64,000 bases of DNA from an uncultured Saprospirales bacterium (GTDB lineage: Bacteria; Bacteroidota; Bacteroidia; Chitinophagales; Saprospiraceae). The notes under the pieces are model-generated. The model did not search any database. It saw only the letters and a list, made by a program, of their open reading frames with translations, and was not told where the DNA came from. Below are positions 54,765 through 64,000 of the stretch, piece by piece (the first letter of the stretch is position 1; each line of letters begins with the position of its first letter). Where the stretch lies: contig CALMIR010000185.1 of NCBI GenBank assembly GCA_937864265.1, positions 1-64,000 of the forward strand, written 5' to 3'. Both the position numbers and the translations under genes were made by a program.

Positions 54765-55742
54765 TTAAAAGTCCTCATCCAGGGTAAATACCTGTTGGTC
54801 GCGGGAGGCCATCACACCAGATTTCTGGTAATCACCTACGCGTTTTTCAAAAAAGTTGGTTTTTCCTTGTAGCGAGATCAAGTCCATCCAAGGGAAAGGG
54901 TTTTCTACATGGAAAACTTTTGGCTGGTTTAAAGCAACCAATAATCGATCGGCTACAAATTCTATGTATTGACACATCATGTCCGCATTCATTCCGATGA
55001 GCTTGACGGGCAAAGCGTCTGACACAAATTCTTTCTCAATAGCAACGGCATCTTTGATAAGCTCCTGAACGGTATTGGGGGATAGTTTTTGCTGTACATG
55101 GTCATTGTAAAGCAAGCAAGCGAAATCGCAGTGCATGCCTTCATCACGCGAAATAAGTTCATTGGAGAAAGAAAGCCCCGGCATCAAACCGCGTTTTTTT
55201 AACCAAAATATAGAACAGAAGCTACCGGAAAAAAAGATGCCCTCTACGGCGGCAAAGGCGATGAGCCTTTCCTGAAAAGAACCATTGGATATCCAGCGCA
55301 AAGCCCAGTCTGCCTTTTTCTTCACGCAATCCAGGTGATCAATGGCATGGAAAAGATAATCTTTTTCTTTGGTGTCTTTGATATAGGTGTCAATGAGCAG
55401 GGAATAGGTTTCAGAATGGATATTTTCCATCATAATCTGGAAGCCATAGAAAAACTTGGCTTCGGTATATTGCACTTCGCTGACGAAGTTTTCGGCCAGA
55501 TTTTCATTCACTATGCCATCACTGGCTGCAAAAAAAGCCAATACATGTTTGATGAAATGGCGTTCATCATCATTGAGTTTTTTGTCCCAATCGGACAAAT
55601 CGCTGGATAAATCAATTTCTTCAGCAGTCCAAAAACTGGCTTCCGCTTTTTTGTAAAAAGCCCATATATCGCTGTGTTCGATAGGAAATAAAACAAACCG
55701 GTTTGGGTTTTCTTGTAGTATTGGTTCTACTAACTCGCTCAT
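54765..55742 (-). CDS. nrdB: class Ia ribonucleoside-diphosphate reductase beta subunit
   Basis: 325 aa, radical-generating subunit with a di-iron site. Ligand-bearing helices are seen: [59 protein letters not shown] and [10 protein letters not shown]. The C-terminal tail FTLDEDF is the NrdA-binding peptide. The start at 55742 matches the family N-terminus. A longer in-frame start at 55895 would add an unrelated basic leader. The gene is in one operon with nrdA. The 394 bases upstream carry no exact TAnnTTTG box on this strand but do have a DnaA-box cluster. Confidence 0.95.
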   Translation of the reverse strand: MSELVEPILQENPNRFVLFPIEHSDIWAFYKKAEASFWTAEEIDLSSDLSDWDKKLNDDERHFIKHVLAFFAASDGIVNENLAENFVSEVQYTEAKFFYGFQIMMENIHSETYSLLIDTYIKDTKEKDYLFHAIDHLDCVKKKADWALRWISNGSFQERLIAFAAVEGIFFSGSFCSIFWLKKRGLMPGLSFSNELISRDEGMHCDFACLLYNDHVQQKLSPNTVQELIKDAVAIEKEFVSDALPVKLIGMNADMMCQYIEFVADRLLVALNQPKVFHVENPFPWMDLISLQGKTNFFEKRVGDYQKSGVMASRDQQVFTLDEDF

Positions 55743-56031
55743 TGCTTTTAAATTCGATTTTATGGTTAAAAATTCAATTTTTTTACCCGCAAAAAAAGGC
55801 CAGCTAAAGCATCGCTTTAGGGACAATATCCTCAAGTTTTTTTGAAAATTGGAGATTTGAAGCCGATTGAAGGCTGTCGCTCCGTTGTTATACAATGGAT
55901 AGGCTATTCTTAAAAAACACCTTTTGGAACGCTTGGATCAGTTGTGTTGCAATGATGTTTTTTGTGTTTTCTCATAGCTCACTCCTTCGAACCCCTAAAT
56001 TAAGGGGCTTGGCAAAAAAAAGCTAAAAAAG

Positions 56032-56132
56032 TTATACACAGAATGTGGATAACTAGCTTAAATTGTTGATTTACAAGTAATTTTGAATGTGGAATAAGTT
56101 TTCCACAGTGTGGATAACTTATTTGTGGAAAA
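56032..56132. promoter_or_regulatory. cluster of DnaA boxes between corA and nrdB
   Basis: Five matches to TTWTNCACA in 101 bases: TTATACACA at 56032-56040 (plus), TGTGGATAA at 56044-56052 (minus), TTTTCCACA at 56099-56107 (plus), TGTGGATAA at 56109-56117 (minus) and TGTGGAAAA at 56124-56132 (minus). A one-mismatch site is at 56088-56096. Several form inverted pairs. Two are perfect TTATCCACA. The flanking 55743-56031 is AT-rich without any gene. The cluster is either a DnaA-controlled nrd regulatory region, a DnaA titration site, or part of an origin. Confidence 0.7.
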
Positions 56133-56136
56133 CGAA

Positions 56137-57084
56137 TTAAAACAAGCGTTTGCGCTGAAAATACCAGGCTACCATTAAACTGAGCATCACAGAGACAGCA
56201 ATAATCATGTAAATGGCATTCGGATTTTTTTCCAGAGGAAGTTGGATATTCATGCCATAAAAGCTGGCGACAAGGGTAGGCACCATTAAAATAATGGTAA
56301 TGAGCGTCAATCGGCGGATGGTGATGTTCAGGTTGTTGGAAATGATGGAGCCATAGGCATCCATAGTGCCATTGAGGATGTCGGTGTAGATTTTGGCCAT
56401 TTCCAGGGCCTGGCTGTTATCGATGAGGATGTCTTCAAAAAGGTCGGTTTTGTCTTCATCGTCGTTGATCAGCAGAAAGTTGGTGCGCTTCATTTTCATT
56501 TTGAGCAATTCATTGGCACTCAGCGAGTTCATGAAATAGACCAAGCTTTTTTCTATACTGAGCAATTGTTTGAGTTCGCGATTTCGGCTGGAATCGTACA
56601 ACTCTTGTTCGATTAAATTGCGCTTCAGATTCAATTTTTTCAGACAAGTCAAAAAGCGGTAAACATTTTGCTCCAATATCTGTAGCACAAAATCGGAATC
56701 ATCTTCGGGGTTAAAATTTTTCACCTTGTTATCCAAAAACAATTGTAATACTGGATTGACGGTAGAAGTGATGGTGATCACATGATCTAAAGTGAGGATG
56801 ATACCAATGGGAACCGTTACATAAATGGCATCATTTTCTTCTTCTGCTTCATTCAATACGGGGGTATTGAGCAAAATCAGGCGAATGTCATCCTCGCGCT
56901 CATAGCGGGAACGTTCATCCACGTCGAGGGAGTCGGTTAAAAAATCTAGTGGTACATCAAAACGCTGGGCGACCTCCTCCAATTCTTCGTGGCTGAAGGG
57001 GGGGGAAATATTGATCCAGCAGGATACTTCTGGCTCCTCCAACTCCCTTAGTTTGCCATCTGTTTTTTGGTAATACCGGATCAT
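56137..57084 (-). CDS. corA: CorA-family magnesium transporter
   Basis: 315 aa. Large N-terminal cytoplasmic domain (~1-250) followed by two C-terminal helices with the family signature YGMNIQLP at the end of the first, and a basic tail QRKRLF. It transports Mg2+ (or Co2+/Ni2+) into the cell. The start at 57084 (MIRYYQKTDGKL) is preferred over 57111 by family alignment. The DnaA-box cluster begins five bases beyond its stop. Confidence 0.88.
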   Translation of the reverse strand: MIRYYQKTDGKLRELEEPEVSCWINISPPFSHEELEEVAQRFDVPLDFLTDSLDVDERSRYEREDDIRLILLNTPVLNEAEEENDAIYVTVPIGIILTLDHVITITSTVNPVLQLFLDNKVKNFNPEDDSDFVLQILEQNVYRFLTCLKKLNLKRNLIEQELYDSSRNRELKQLLSIEKSLVYFMNSLSANELLKMKMKRTNFLLINDDEDKTDLFEDILIDNSQALEMAKIYTDILNGTMDAYGSIISNNLNITIRRLTLITIILMVPTLVASFYGMNIQLPLEKNPNAIYMIIAVSVMLSLMVAWYFQRKRLF

Positions 57085-57178
57085 GCGTTTGTTTTTTAAT
57101 ACCAGGCACAAACATACAATTATTCGTTTGGCTTCGCAAACAGGCTTTCTGATGTGCTTTGATGGGGTAAAATAACAA

Positions 57179-57205
57179 AGCGGGAAGTGTCGTACACTCC
57201 CCGCT
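57179..57205 (-). terminator. intrinsic terminator of the SusC/SusD operon
   Basis: Arms 57205-57194 and 57190-57179 pair at 11 of 12 positions with a three-base loop. The minus strand then reads TTGTTATTTTA. It lies 31 bases past the SusD stop. Confidence 0.65.
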
Positions 57206-57235
57206 CTGATTTGTTCAACTTTCTTGTCTTAGGGT

Positions 57236-58534
57236 TTAATTTTCAGACAAGGGTTTGGGAAACTCCGTGAATATTTGGTCGCCCGGACGGTCTATGGATA
57301 AGTAAGTATCGTTTAGACGGCCATAGCGGCGTAGGTCGAACATGCGATGTCCTTCACCCCAAAATGAATAGGTGCGGTGGTAAAGCAATTCATCAATCAG
57401 TGCTGCTTCTGTAAGTGGGCCTGAGTAAGGCTCCAAATCGTAGGCGGCGCGGATAATATTGAACGCATTCACAGCATCATCCTCCTTACCCGTTTGTATA
57501 TTGGCTTCCGCGTAGATCAAGATCAATTCTTCGTTGCGGATAATATCGACGGGTGATGTTGAACTGGCGTACAACGCCGTTTCATGCGTGCCGTTCAAGC
57601 CATCTTGGCTGGTTGGGTTGATGCGCTCCTTGAACTTGTCGATGCGAGTATCATTGGGTAAAATTCCTGTAATGATATCGTTGTGTACCACCAGCTGATT
57701 ACCATTTTGATCCGGTGTTCTGAATACCGGATTCAAGATATCGCCAGAAGCGGTGCTGAAAACCATTTTAGGGCCTACGAACAAATCGCCGTTCAAATCG
57801 AAGAAAGATTCCTGAATGAACGTCAGGGCTTTGGGATAGTCTCCTGCGTATAGCGCAGCGCGAGCGGCAACGGCTCGATTGAACCGGGCAAAATTTGCTG
57901 GATCGTCAAAACCAGCAAAACCAGAAGACAGTTGGAAATGAAACTCACCGCTTTGAAGGGCATCGTACCCATCCTGAAGGATATCTAAAATAGCTGCGTA
58001 TCCTTCTGATTCGCTGACGAATGGCCCTAAGTTTTCAGGGTCGGATACGTCAATGCGAATACCGTTACTACCTAAACGCGCCAATTCTTGCAGCAGCATC
58101 AGCCCTTTCATCGTATTGGCGAAGCCCACATAACCATTGCGCTGAGCCGTTGTAACGAAGGAATTATCGGCAACAGCATCCAATAAAATATTGCAGTCTT
58201 TAATGGTTTGATAGCGGGTAATAAAAGGAGCAGTCAGGTAAAAAGTGTTGTTATCGAGGGTGCGACCTTCTTTACCCAACAAGTCCTCGGTATTGCGCGG
58301 ATCGGCATCGAAAATATACATTTCGCGGGCTATCGACCCCGTTGAGTTGATATAAGTATCCCAACTGAAACGCATACGAGCGGTTGCTCCATATACCAGC
58401 AAATCAAGTTCTCCGGCTTCGGCATTACTTAAAAAACTACCTACATCCGGGTTGTTGGGATCGAATTGCTCATCAATGGTGCAGGCACTCATGACTAGAG
58501 CTAGACCTGCGATGATAAATAAGTATTTTTTCAT
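57236..58534 (-). CDS. SusD/RagB-family nutrient-binding outer-membrane lipoprotein
   Basis: 432 aa. Lipoprotein signal with lipobox MSAC (LALVMSACTIDE). The SusD fold is recognised from NEELILIYAEANIQTGKEDD, FNIIRAAYDL and the C-terminal TYSFWGEGHRMFDLRRYGRL. At 432 residues it is a little short for the family (usually about 450-600). It is the surface cap of the TonB-dependent channel encoded 42 bases upstream. The transported nutrient (glycan, peptide or other) is unknown; no carbohydrate-active enzyme is next to the pair in this window. Confidence 0.92.
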   Translation of the reverse strand: MKKYLFIIAGLALVMSACTIDEQFDPNNPDVGSFLSNAEAGELDLLVYGATARMRFSWDTYINSTGSIAREMYIFDADPRNTEDLLGKEGRTLDNNTFYLTAPFITRYQTIKDCNILLDAVADNSFVTTAQRNGYVGFANTMKGLMLLQELARLGSNGIRIDVSDPENLGPFVSESEGYAAILDILQDGYDALQSGEFHFQLSSGFAGFDDPANFARFNRAVAARAALYAGDYPKALTFIQESFFDLNGDLFVGPKMVFSTASGDILNPVFRTPDQNGNQLVVHNDIITGILPNDTRIDKFKERINPTSQDGLNGTHETALYASSTSPVDIIRNEELILIYAEANIQTGKEDDAVNAFNIIRAAYDLEPYSGPLTEAALIDELLYHRTYSFWGEGHRMFDLRRYGRLNDTYLSIDRPGDQIFTEFPKPLSEN

Positions 58535-58576
58535 TGTTTTTTTCTTTTAGTGAATCATGATAATTTCCAGTAGCCT

Positions 58577-61489
58577 TTAAAATTCGAGGCTAATGTGGAA
58601 ATAAACCTGCTTAGAGCTTGGGAACGGCGTTACTTCCAATCCAGTTGACAAGCCCCGACCACCTTTGGTAGAGGTTTCCGGGTCGTAGCTGCTGTAATCC
58701 GTAATCGTGACCAAGTTGCGGCCGGATACCCCTAATCGGATGCGCTGCAAAGAAGAGGAACTGATACCGGAAATGGTATAGTACAAGCCCACCTCACGCA
58801 AGCGGAAATAGGAGGCATCTTCGATATATCCTTCTAAAGTACTGAATTCATCTGGCGTAACACCACCGATGTCGGTCAACAAACGTGAAAGGTTAAGAAT
58901 GTCTCCGCCTTCCTTCCAGTGGGTGAGGAAATTGAAATCTACATTTTTACCGATACGGAATTCATTCCACCAGCCCAATTGGAAATCGGGTTCTACGTCG
59001 CCAATGATAGTAGGATTGCCTTCTGCATCGCGTCCCCATAAGGCAGTAATTGGCGAACCCTCATTGATATAGAATGTTCCAAGACCCAAGCCAAAACCAA
59101 CGCCAGGAGGAACGAAGCTCGGAATGTCGTTGTCCACGTCTGTGCCATCGGGTACGCCTAGCAAGGTGATTTCAGAGCGGTTGAACCAGTAATTGACTTT
59201 TGAATTCCAAGTGAAAGAGGTGCTCCTTACTGGGCTGAAGCCCAAGGCCAATTCTAAACCTCTGTTTTGCAATTCAAAATCGTTGCGAATAGAGTTATCA
59301 AAACCTGTAGAAGCTGGAATATCAAACAAATAGAGCAAGTTTTTCACATCGCGGATGTAATAACTTGCTTCCAGGCTTAATTTACCCTGGAACAAAGAGA
59401 GGTCGGTACCAAATTCTAACTCTGAAGAAGTTTCCGGCTCGATGTCTCTACGTCCTAAGTTCGTATTAGTAATCGGACTGACACCTACCTGACCTTCTAT
59501 GTTGACACTAGATAAAGAAGTGAACAAAGATCCAAAGGTAGCGCTGTTACCTGTTTGGCCATAAGCCACGCGCAACTTCCAAGCGTTGATATTGTTGGAA
59601 TTCCAGAAATCAAAGTTGGCAATATTCAAAGCCAAGGATGCTCTTGGGAAGGCGTAGAGTTTATTCGGATCGCCGTTTAAGCTAGATTTGTCAAAACGAG
59701 CGCCCACCGTAGCAATAATTTTATCGTCGATGTTCACTTGTTCTTGCAAAATAATGCCAAAATCTTCCTCAGTCTGTATGACTTGGTCGGTTTCCTGAGC
59801 GCCACCATTTTGGAGGTTGGTTTGGCCAGGAATCAACTGGGTTGTCTGGTTGAGGATGTAGTTGCGGTCAAAATTGAGATAAGACACCCCAACCTGTGTG
59901 TTGAAATTGATGTTGCTGGAGCTAAAATAGTCCACCACACCAAAAGCCTGATAATTGTAATTGAAAGAGCGGTTATTACCTGCTGCTATGAAACCATTTT
60001 GCTGACCGCGCTGGGCTTGGTGGGTTTCAGGTACATACACAAAGGTATTGTTCAGGAAATAATCCAATCCAGCATTTCCAACCAACTTCACGACCAGATT
60101 ATCTGATTTATAGAGGCTGTATTCCAGATTAGCACCGGATATAAAGCGATCGACTCGTTCTTCATTTAAAGCCTTATCCCTCACGAAAATCGGGTTACCC
60201 GCCGCATTTGGGTTGTCGGGATAGACCCCATTTTCATCTGGAAACAGATCGACCCAATCGCGGGTAAAAGCTAGGTTGTAACCATAGCTGAGTCCGCCTT
60301 CGTTTTCGTTGCCCGTAAAGCTCCTGCTGGCGTATGATTTTACATAATTGGTATTGACACCAAATTTGAGACGGTCAGAAAGCTTGTGGCTAACGTTCAA
60401 ACGGGTAGAAAAGCGATCGAAGCCAGTATTGAGGATAATGCCCTCTTCATCGCGGTAGCTGGTATTGAAATAGAAGGTGGTTTTGTCATTTCCACCAGAA
60501 AGCGATAGGCGGGTGTCGCTGATGAAACCCTTATTGCTGTAAATCTCTTCTTCGTAGTTGAATACTTTACCAGCTGCTTGTGCGGCCTCAAACTTGGCGC
60601 GTTCGTCGGCACCGAAAACAGCTTCTACTTCTGCTGCAGTGTATTCTTTTCGACCTGCGTAGTTGAGGATGCTATTTTGGCCAAAATCCTGCTCCAGGGT
60701 CACTTTGGTTTTGCCTGTATTGCCCTGCTTGGTAGTGATAATGACCACACCTGCGTTGGCTCGAGTACCATAGATAGCTGCCGCTGAAGCGCCTTTCAGC
60801 ACCTCAATACTTTCAATATCTTCCGGATTCAGGTCGGCAATGCGGTTTGATTGGCCTTCTTCATTGCCTGCATTAGCGCCAGACGCAAATCTTTGCCCAC
60901 TCGGAATTTCATCGTTGCTGATGTAAACCCCATCAATGATAAAGAGCGGTTGGTTGTTGCCATTGAGTGAAGATACACCTCGCAAACGCATGGCGATACC
61001 ACCGCCAGGTGCTCCGTTGCTCTGTACGATATTCACCCCAGTCAATTTGCCGTATAAGGCACCGTCTATGGTTTGTTGGGTAGTCACCTCAGTAAGTTCT
61101 TTGCCAGATACCGTTGAAACGGCATTGGCCAAATTAGAACGTTTGATTCCCGAAGCCAAACCCGTTACCACAACTTCATCGAGGTTGGCGATGTCCTCTT
61201 CCAGAACTACGTCCACGTAGCTATTGGAAGAAGAAACCTCTGCTGTAGCTGATTTGAAGCCCGTGTAAGAAAACTCTAGCATGGCAGCGTTTTCACGGAC
61301 ATTAACAGTAAAACCGCCGTCAAAGTCGGTGACGGTACCCGTAGTTGTTCCTTTTACAACAACAGAAACGCCAATGAGGCCTTCCCCATTAACGTCTTTT
61401 ACACTACCTCGGGCTGTGAATTGTGCTGTTGCGAAAACAGCAGGCATCAGCAAGGCGAGCAGAAGGCTTAACCTTGTAAAATGCTTCAT
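58577..61489 (-). CDS. SusC/RagA-family TonB-dependent outer-membrane transporter
   Basis: 970 aa. Signal peptide, then the CarboxypepD-like domain (TARGSVKDVNGEGLIGVSVV, then VTDFDGGFTV). The plug carries GVNIVQSNGAPGGGIAMRLR, the SusC signature LFIIDGVYIS and IESIEVLKGASAAAIYG. The ~22-strand barrel ends with VYFHISLEF, a terminal aromatic for BAM insertion. Its plug matches the SusC/RagA subfamily. It uses TonB energy to import a substrate bound by the adjacent SusD. No ECF-sigma/anti-sigma pair is seen beside it, and the promoter lies in the 379-base gap upstream. Confidence 0.93.
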   Translation of the reverse strand: MKHFTRLSLLLALLMPAVFATAQFTARGSVKDVNGEGLIGVSVVVKGTTTGTVTDFDGGFTVNVRENAAMLEFSYTGFKSATAEVSSSNSYVDVVLEEDIANLDEVVVTGLASGIKRSNLANAVSTVSGKELTEVTTQQTIDGALYGKLTGVNIVQSNGAPGGGIAMRLRGVSSLNGNNQPLFIIDGVYISNDEIPSGQRFASGANAGNEEGQSNRIADLNPEDIESIEVLKGASAAAIYGTRANAGVVIITTKQGNTGKTKVTLEQDFGQNSILNYAGRKEYTAAEVEAVFGADERAKFEAAQAAGKVFNYEEEIYSNKGFISDTRLSLSGGNDKTTFYFNTSYRDEEGIILNTGFDRFSTRLNVSHKLSDRLKFGVNTNYVKSYASRSFTGNENEGGLSYGYNLAFTRDWVDLFPDENGVYPDNPNAAGNPIFVRDKALNEERVDRFISGANLEYSLYKSDNLVVKLVGNAGLDYFLNNTFVYVPETHQAQRGQQNGFIAAGNNRSFNYNYQAFGVVDYFSSSNINFNTQVGVSYLNFDRNYILNQTTQLIPGQTNLQNGGAQETDQVIQTEEDFGIILQEQVNIDDKIIATVGARFDKSSLNGDPNKLYAFPRASLALNIANFDFWNSNNINAWKLRVAYGQTGNSATFGSLFTSLSSVNIEGQVGVSPITNTNLGRRDIEPETSSELEFGTDLSLFQGKLSLEASYYIRDVKNLLYLFDIPASTGFDNSIRNDFELQNRGLELALGFSPVRSTSFTWNSKVNYWFNRSEITLLGVPDGTDVDNDIPSFVPPGVGFGLGLGTFYINEGSPITALWGRDAEGNPTIIGDVEPDFQLGWWNEFRIGKNVDFNFLTHWKEGGDILNLSRLLTDIGGVTPDEFSTLEGYIEDASYFRLREVGLYYTISGISSSSLQRIRLGVSGRNLVTITDYSSYDPETSTKGGRGLSTGLEVTPFPSSKQVYFHISLEF

Positions 61490-61868
61490 ACGTTGTTTGA
61501 TTTTAATGAAAGAATAATGGTGTTAACATACCCTGATTTGGCTGATAGCTTTGCGACAGAAATTTTCCTGTTTTCTTTTCAAGCCAAAGGGTTTCTTATG
61601 TTTTTGTGTTTGTTATAGCAAGATCGCTTTCTCAAAATTTTGCCAGGAGGCTTTTTATACTATCCTTAAAAAAAACGTATAACCACTCTTTAACGCGGCT
61701 TATACGGGAATAAAATTTGGAAAAATTGTTGAAATTACAAATTTGGAATTGAAAATATTTTTTTCTATGGCAAGGGAGGCCGTTTAGTTTGTTTTTTTGT
61801 TGTTTTTAGTTGCAATCCGTTGGTTGTTAATTGAATGCATTCAATTTTTGACAGCCTATTCAAACACC
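61490..61868. other. 379-base AT-rich intergenic stretch upstream of SusC
   Basis: This should hold the SusC promoter, but no exact TAnnTTTG box was found on the minus strand. No RNA gene, repeat or hairpin stands out. The plus-strand frame at its right edge is antisense to the E1 gene. Confidence 0.4.
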
Positions 61869-64000
61869 CTAAAAACGATAAGGTTCAGCCTCCTTGATGA
61901 TGTGAAGCACGGTTGCAACGACGTCCTCTGCATTGGGTTTCGAAAAATAATCGCCATCAGAGCCATAAGGAGGGCGATGCGATTTGGCACACAATGTGAC
62001 AGGCGAGCTATCCAGGTATTGGTAAGCGCCCTGATTTTCCAGCACTTGTTGCATCATATATGCTGTTGCCCCGCCGGGAACATCCTCATCCATAAACAAC
62101 ACCCGGTTGGTTTTTTGGATGGATTGGAGGATGGTCTGTTCTAAATCGAAAGGCAAGAGAGATTGTACATCAATCAGTTCAACGGAGATGCCATACTGTT
62201 TTAAGAGCTGTATGCCTTCCTGGGCTATCCGCACACAGGAGCCATAGGTGACAAGTGTGATGTCACGGCCATGTATCAAAACTTCTGCTACGCCGAGGGG
62301 TACGGTATATTCGCCAATATTGTCTGGCATTTTCTCTTTGAGGCGATACCCGTTCAGGCATTCAATGACCAAACCTGGTTCATCAGACTGGAGCAGGGTA
62401 TGGTACATGCCGGCAGCCTGAACCATATTGCGAGGCACCAACACATGCATACCGCGCAAGGCATGGATGAGCATGCCGAGTGGAGAACCAGCATGCCAAA
62501 TACCTTCTAATCGATGCCCGCGGGTTCGGATAATGGCAGGTGCTTTTTGCTGATTATTGCTGCGGTAGCGCAGTGTGGCTAAGTCATCGCTAAGTGGTTC
62601 TAATCCATAGATAAGATAATCGAGGTATTGAATTTCTGCAATAGGCCTTAAGCCGCGCATGGCCATGCCAATAGCTTGTCCCATGATCGTCCATTCCCTA
62701 ATACCGGTGTCAAAAATGCGTTTTTCGCCAAATTTTTCCTGAAGTCCGGCAAAACCCTGGTTGACGTCGCCAATTCGCCCTACATCCTCACCAAAGGCGA
62801 TTACAGCAAGGTCGCGTTCAAATACTTTGGAAAAAAAGGCATTCAGTACTTGAAAGCCATTAACGATAGAAGAACTAGCGGAGTAACTTGGTGGTACAAC
62901 GGGAATATTTAAGGCGGCATTTTGTGAGTTGCTGTGTAAATGGGTGTGGTAGTGTTGGTGGGTCAACTGTTTGGTTGACGTGATCCATTCTTCCAGCGGT
63001 TTAGCAGTATGTTTTAAAGCTAGTTTTAGGTGAAAGTACGCCCGCTGTGCATTTTGCATGACTTCGCTGATCAGAGGATGGCTCAGGTGCAGCAATTCAT
63101 TTTGCAGGCGCTGAAATTCAGGATCCTGGATTTCGAGTTTATGGTAAATGTGCTTGAGTTCTTGTATTTTGTGGTGGGTAGGATCATTAAAAGCTTTCCA
63201 AGCGCGATCGCGAGCTTCTTTTACGTGTTTTTTGGCACTTTTTTTAATGCTTTCAATTTCCTCATGGCTGGCAATTCCCTCCTGTAACATCCAGACCTCC
63301 ATCAGACGGATGCAATCTTTTTCTTTTTCCCATTCCAGTCTTTTTTTGTCCTTGTAGCGTTCGTGAGAACCTGAAGTAGAGTGCCCCAAAGGCTGCGTAA
63401 CTTCATCAATATGGAAAACCGCCGGATAGTGATGGGTGCGCACCTGTTCAATCACTTCTGTAAATAGCTGAAGCAGTCCGGGATAATCACCCGCAGTACC
63501 TTTATAAAGCAGTATGCCATTGGTATGATCTTCCTTTTCAAAGCCAGCCAATACTTCCGATATGCTATTTTTCGTCGTTTGGTATTTTTTAGGCACAGAA
63601 ATGCCGTAGCCATCGTCCCATACGAATACAGCTAAGGGTACCTGCATAACGCCGGCAGCATTGATGGTTTCCCAAAAAACACCTTCAGAGGTACTGGCGT
63701 CGCCTATCGTGCAAAAGCAAACTTCATCGCCATTTTTAGAAAACAGACTTGTATGTGGCATCCCTTCTAATTCCCGGTATTTCTTAGAAGCCAAGGCCAG
63801 CCCAAGTCCTCTGCTCATTTGACCTGCCGTGCTGGAAATGTCGGAACTGACGTTGTATTGCCTGGTGTGGTCTAGCCAATTTCCTGCTGTATCGATAGTG
63901 GGATTGGCAAAGTGGCTGTTCATTTGCCGCCCCCCTGAAAAGGGGTCGTTTGCTGGGTCGGCGTACAATTGGGCAAAAAAATCTTCTACCTTCATCAATC
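61869..64000 (-). CDS. 2-oxoacid dehydrogenase E1, fused alpha and beta subunits, 5' end missing
   Basis: At least 709 aa, open at the window edge; the first ~100 residues are probably outside. The alpha part (~1-330) has the thiamine-diphosphate region CTIGDASTSEGVFWETINAA and then WDDGYGISVP, where the family usually has NNGYAIS. After a linker, the beta part (~375-709) contains IAFGEDVGRIGDVNQGF, FDTGIREWTIMGQAIGMAMRG and DEDVPGGATAYMM. It resembles branched-chain 2-oxoacid dehydrogenase E1 of Bacteroidota. It would work with E2 and E3 encoded elsewhere. The ATG at 63998 is unlikely to be the true start. Confidence 0.85.
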   Translation of the reverse strand, partial: LMKVEDFFAQLYADPANDPFSGGRQMNSHFANPTIDTAGNWLDHTRQYNVSSDISSTAGQMSRGLGLALASKKYRELEGMPHTSLFSKNGDEVCFCTIGDASTSEGVFWETINAAGVMQVPLAVFVWDDGYGISVPKKYQTTKNSISEVLAGFEKEDHTNGILLYKGTAGDYPGLLQLFTEVIEQVRTHHYPAVFHIDEVTQPLGHSTSGSHERYKDKKRLEWEKEKDCIRLMEVWMLQEGIASHEEIESIKKSAKKHVKEARDRAWKAFNDPTHHKIQELKHIYHKLEIQDPEFQRLQNELLHLSHPLISEVMQNAQRAYFHLKLALKHTAKPLEEWITSTKQLTHQHYHTHLHSNSQNAALNIPVVPPSYSASSSIVNGFQVLNAFFSKVFERDLAVIAFGEDVGRIGDVNQGFAGLQEKFGEKRIFDTGIREWTIMGQAIGMAMRGLRPIAEIQYLDYLIYGLEPLSDDLATLRYRSNNQQKAPAIIRTRGHRLEGIWHAGSPLGMLIHALRGMHVLVPRNMVQAAGMYHTLLQSDEPGLVIECLNGYRLKEKMPDNIGEYTVPLGVAEVLIHGRDITLVTYGSCVRIAQEGIQLLKQYGISVELIDVQSLLPFDLEQTILQSIQKTNRVLFMDEDVPGGATAYMMQQVLENQGAYQYLDSSPVTLCAKSHRPPYGSDGDYFSKPNAEDVVATVLHIIKEAEPYRF

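Noticed and set aside
56032-56132. NrdR boxes controlling nrdBA
   Set aside because: The sites match TTWTNCACA, not the AT-centred ACACWATATATWGTGT pattern with paired spacing.

Overview
The window is a contiguous piece of a Bacteroidota chromosome, most likely from the Saprospiria or a neighbouring group. The evidence is a SusC/SusD pair, proteins with type IX secretion (T9SS) C-terminal sorting domains, SprB-type and GEVED repeats, a DUF3810 protein, LytS/LytTR signalling, a fused alpha/beta 2-oxoacid dehydrogenase E1, and repeated matches to the Bacteroidota -7 promoter box TAnnTTTG close upstream of start codons. Clear Shine-Dalgarno sequences are rare. No rRNA, tRNA, CRISPR array, prophage or insertion sequence was seen. 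The genus assignment is inference.

Layout. 0.1-9 kb: lipid kinase and EEP-fold membrane protein, a large FAD/4Fe-4S D-2-hydroxyacid dehydrogenase, a cell-wall amidase and a divergent LptD-like outer-membrane protein. 9.3-17.1 kb: a four-gene sulfur operon (CstB-like persulfide dioxygenase/rhodanese, SulP anion transporter, fused 4Fe-4S/NrfD membrane subunit, molybdopterin oxidoreductase without an export signal) behind a near-perfect Crp/Fnr-type operator. 17.3-27.3 kb: Nudix hydrolase, a 1844-residue secreted subtilase, serine acetyltransferase, an orphan TRAP binding protein and DUF3810. 27.4-33.5 kb: ArsR regulator, cNMP/CBS/DUF294 protein, a lipoprotein with a LytS/LytTR two-component pair, and a spermidine-synthase-like methyltransferase. 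Two copies of a diverged hairpin repeat lie here. 33.5-43.6 kb: amidohydrolase, glycosyltransferase, thymidylate synthase, an HD-PycTM protein, a formyltransferase fusion and the TrkH/TrkA potassium system. 43.6-52 kb: T9SS cargo, FAD monooxygenase, erythromycin-esterase-like lipoprotein, acyltransferase, BaiN-like flavoprotein and a TSP3-repeat outer-membrane protein. 52.3-57.1 kb: class Ia ribonucleotide reductase and CorA, separated by a tight cluster of DnaA boxes. 57.2-64 kb: SusD/SusC and an E1 gene cut by the window edge.

The most coherent unit is the sulfur operon. Persulfide oxidation by the first enzyme would yield sulfite and/or thiosulfate, which a cytoplasm-facing SoeABC-like or Psr-like complex could process against the quinone pool while SulP moves the anion product. 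The most unexpected signals are the DnaA-box cluster upstream of nrdBA, the two-copy hairpin element with a compensatory base-pair change, and a Pycsar-effector-type membrane protein fused to an HD domain with no cyclase nearby. I found no clearly undescribed multi-gene system. The best candidates are the sulfur operon architecture and the HD-PycTM/formyltransferase gene pair.
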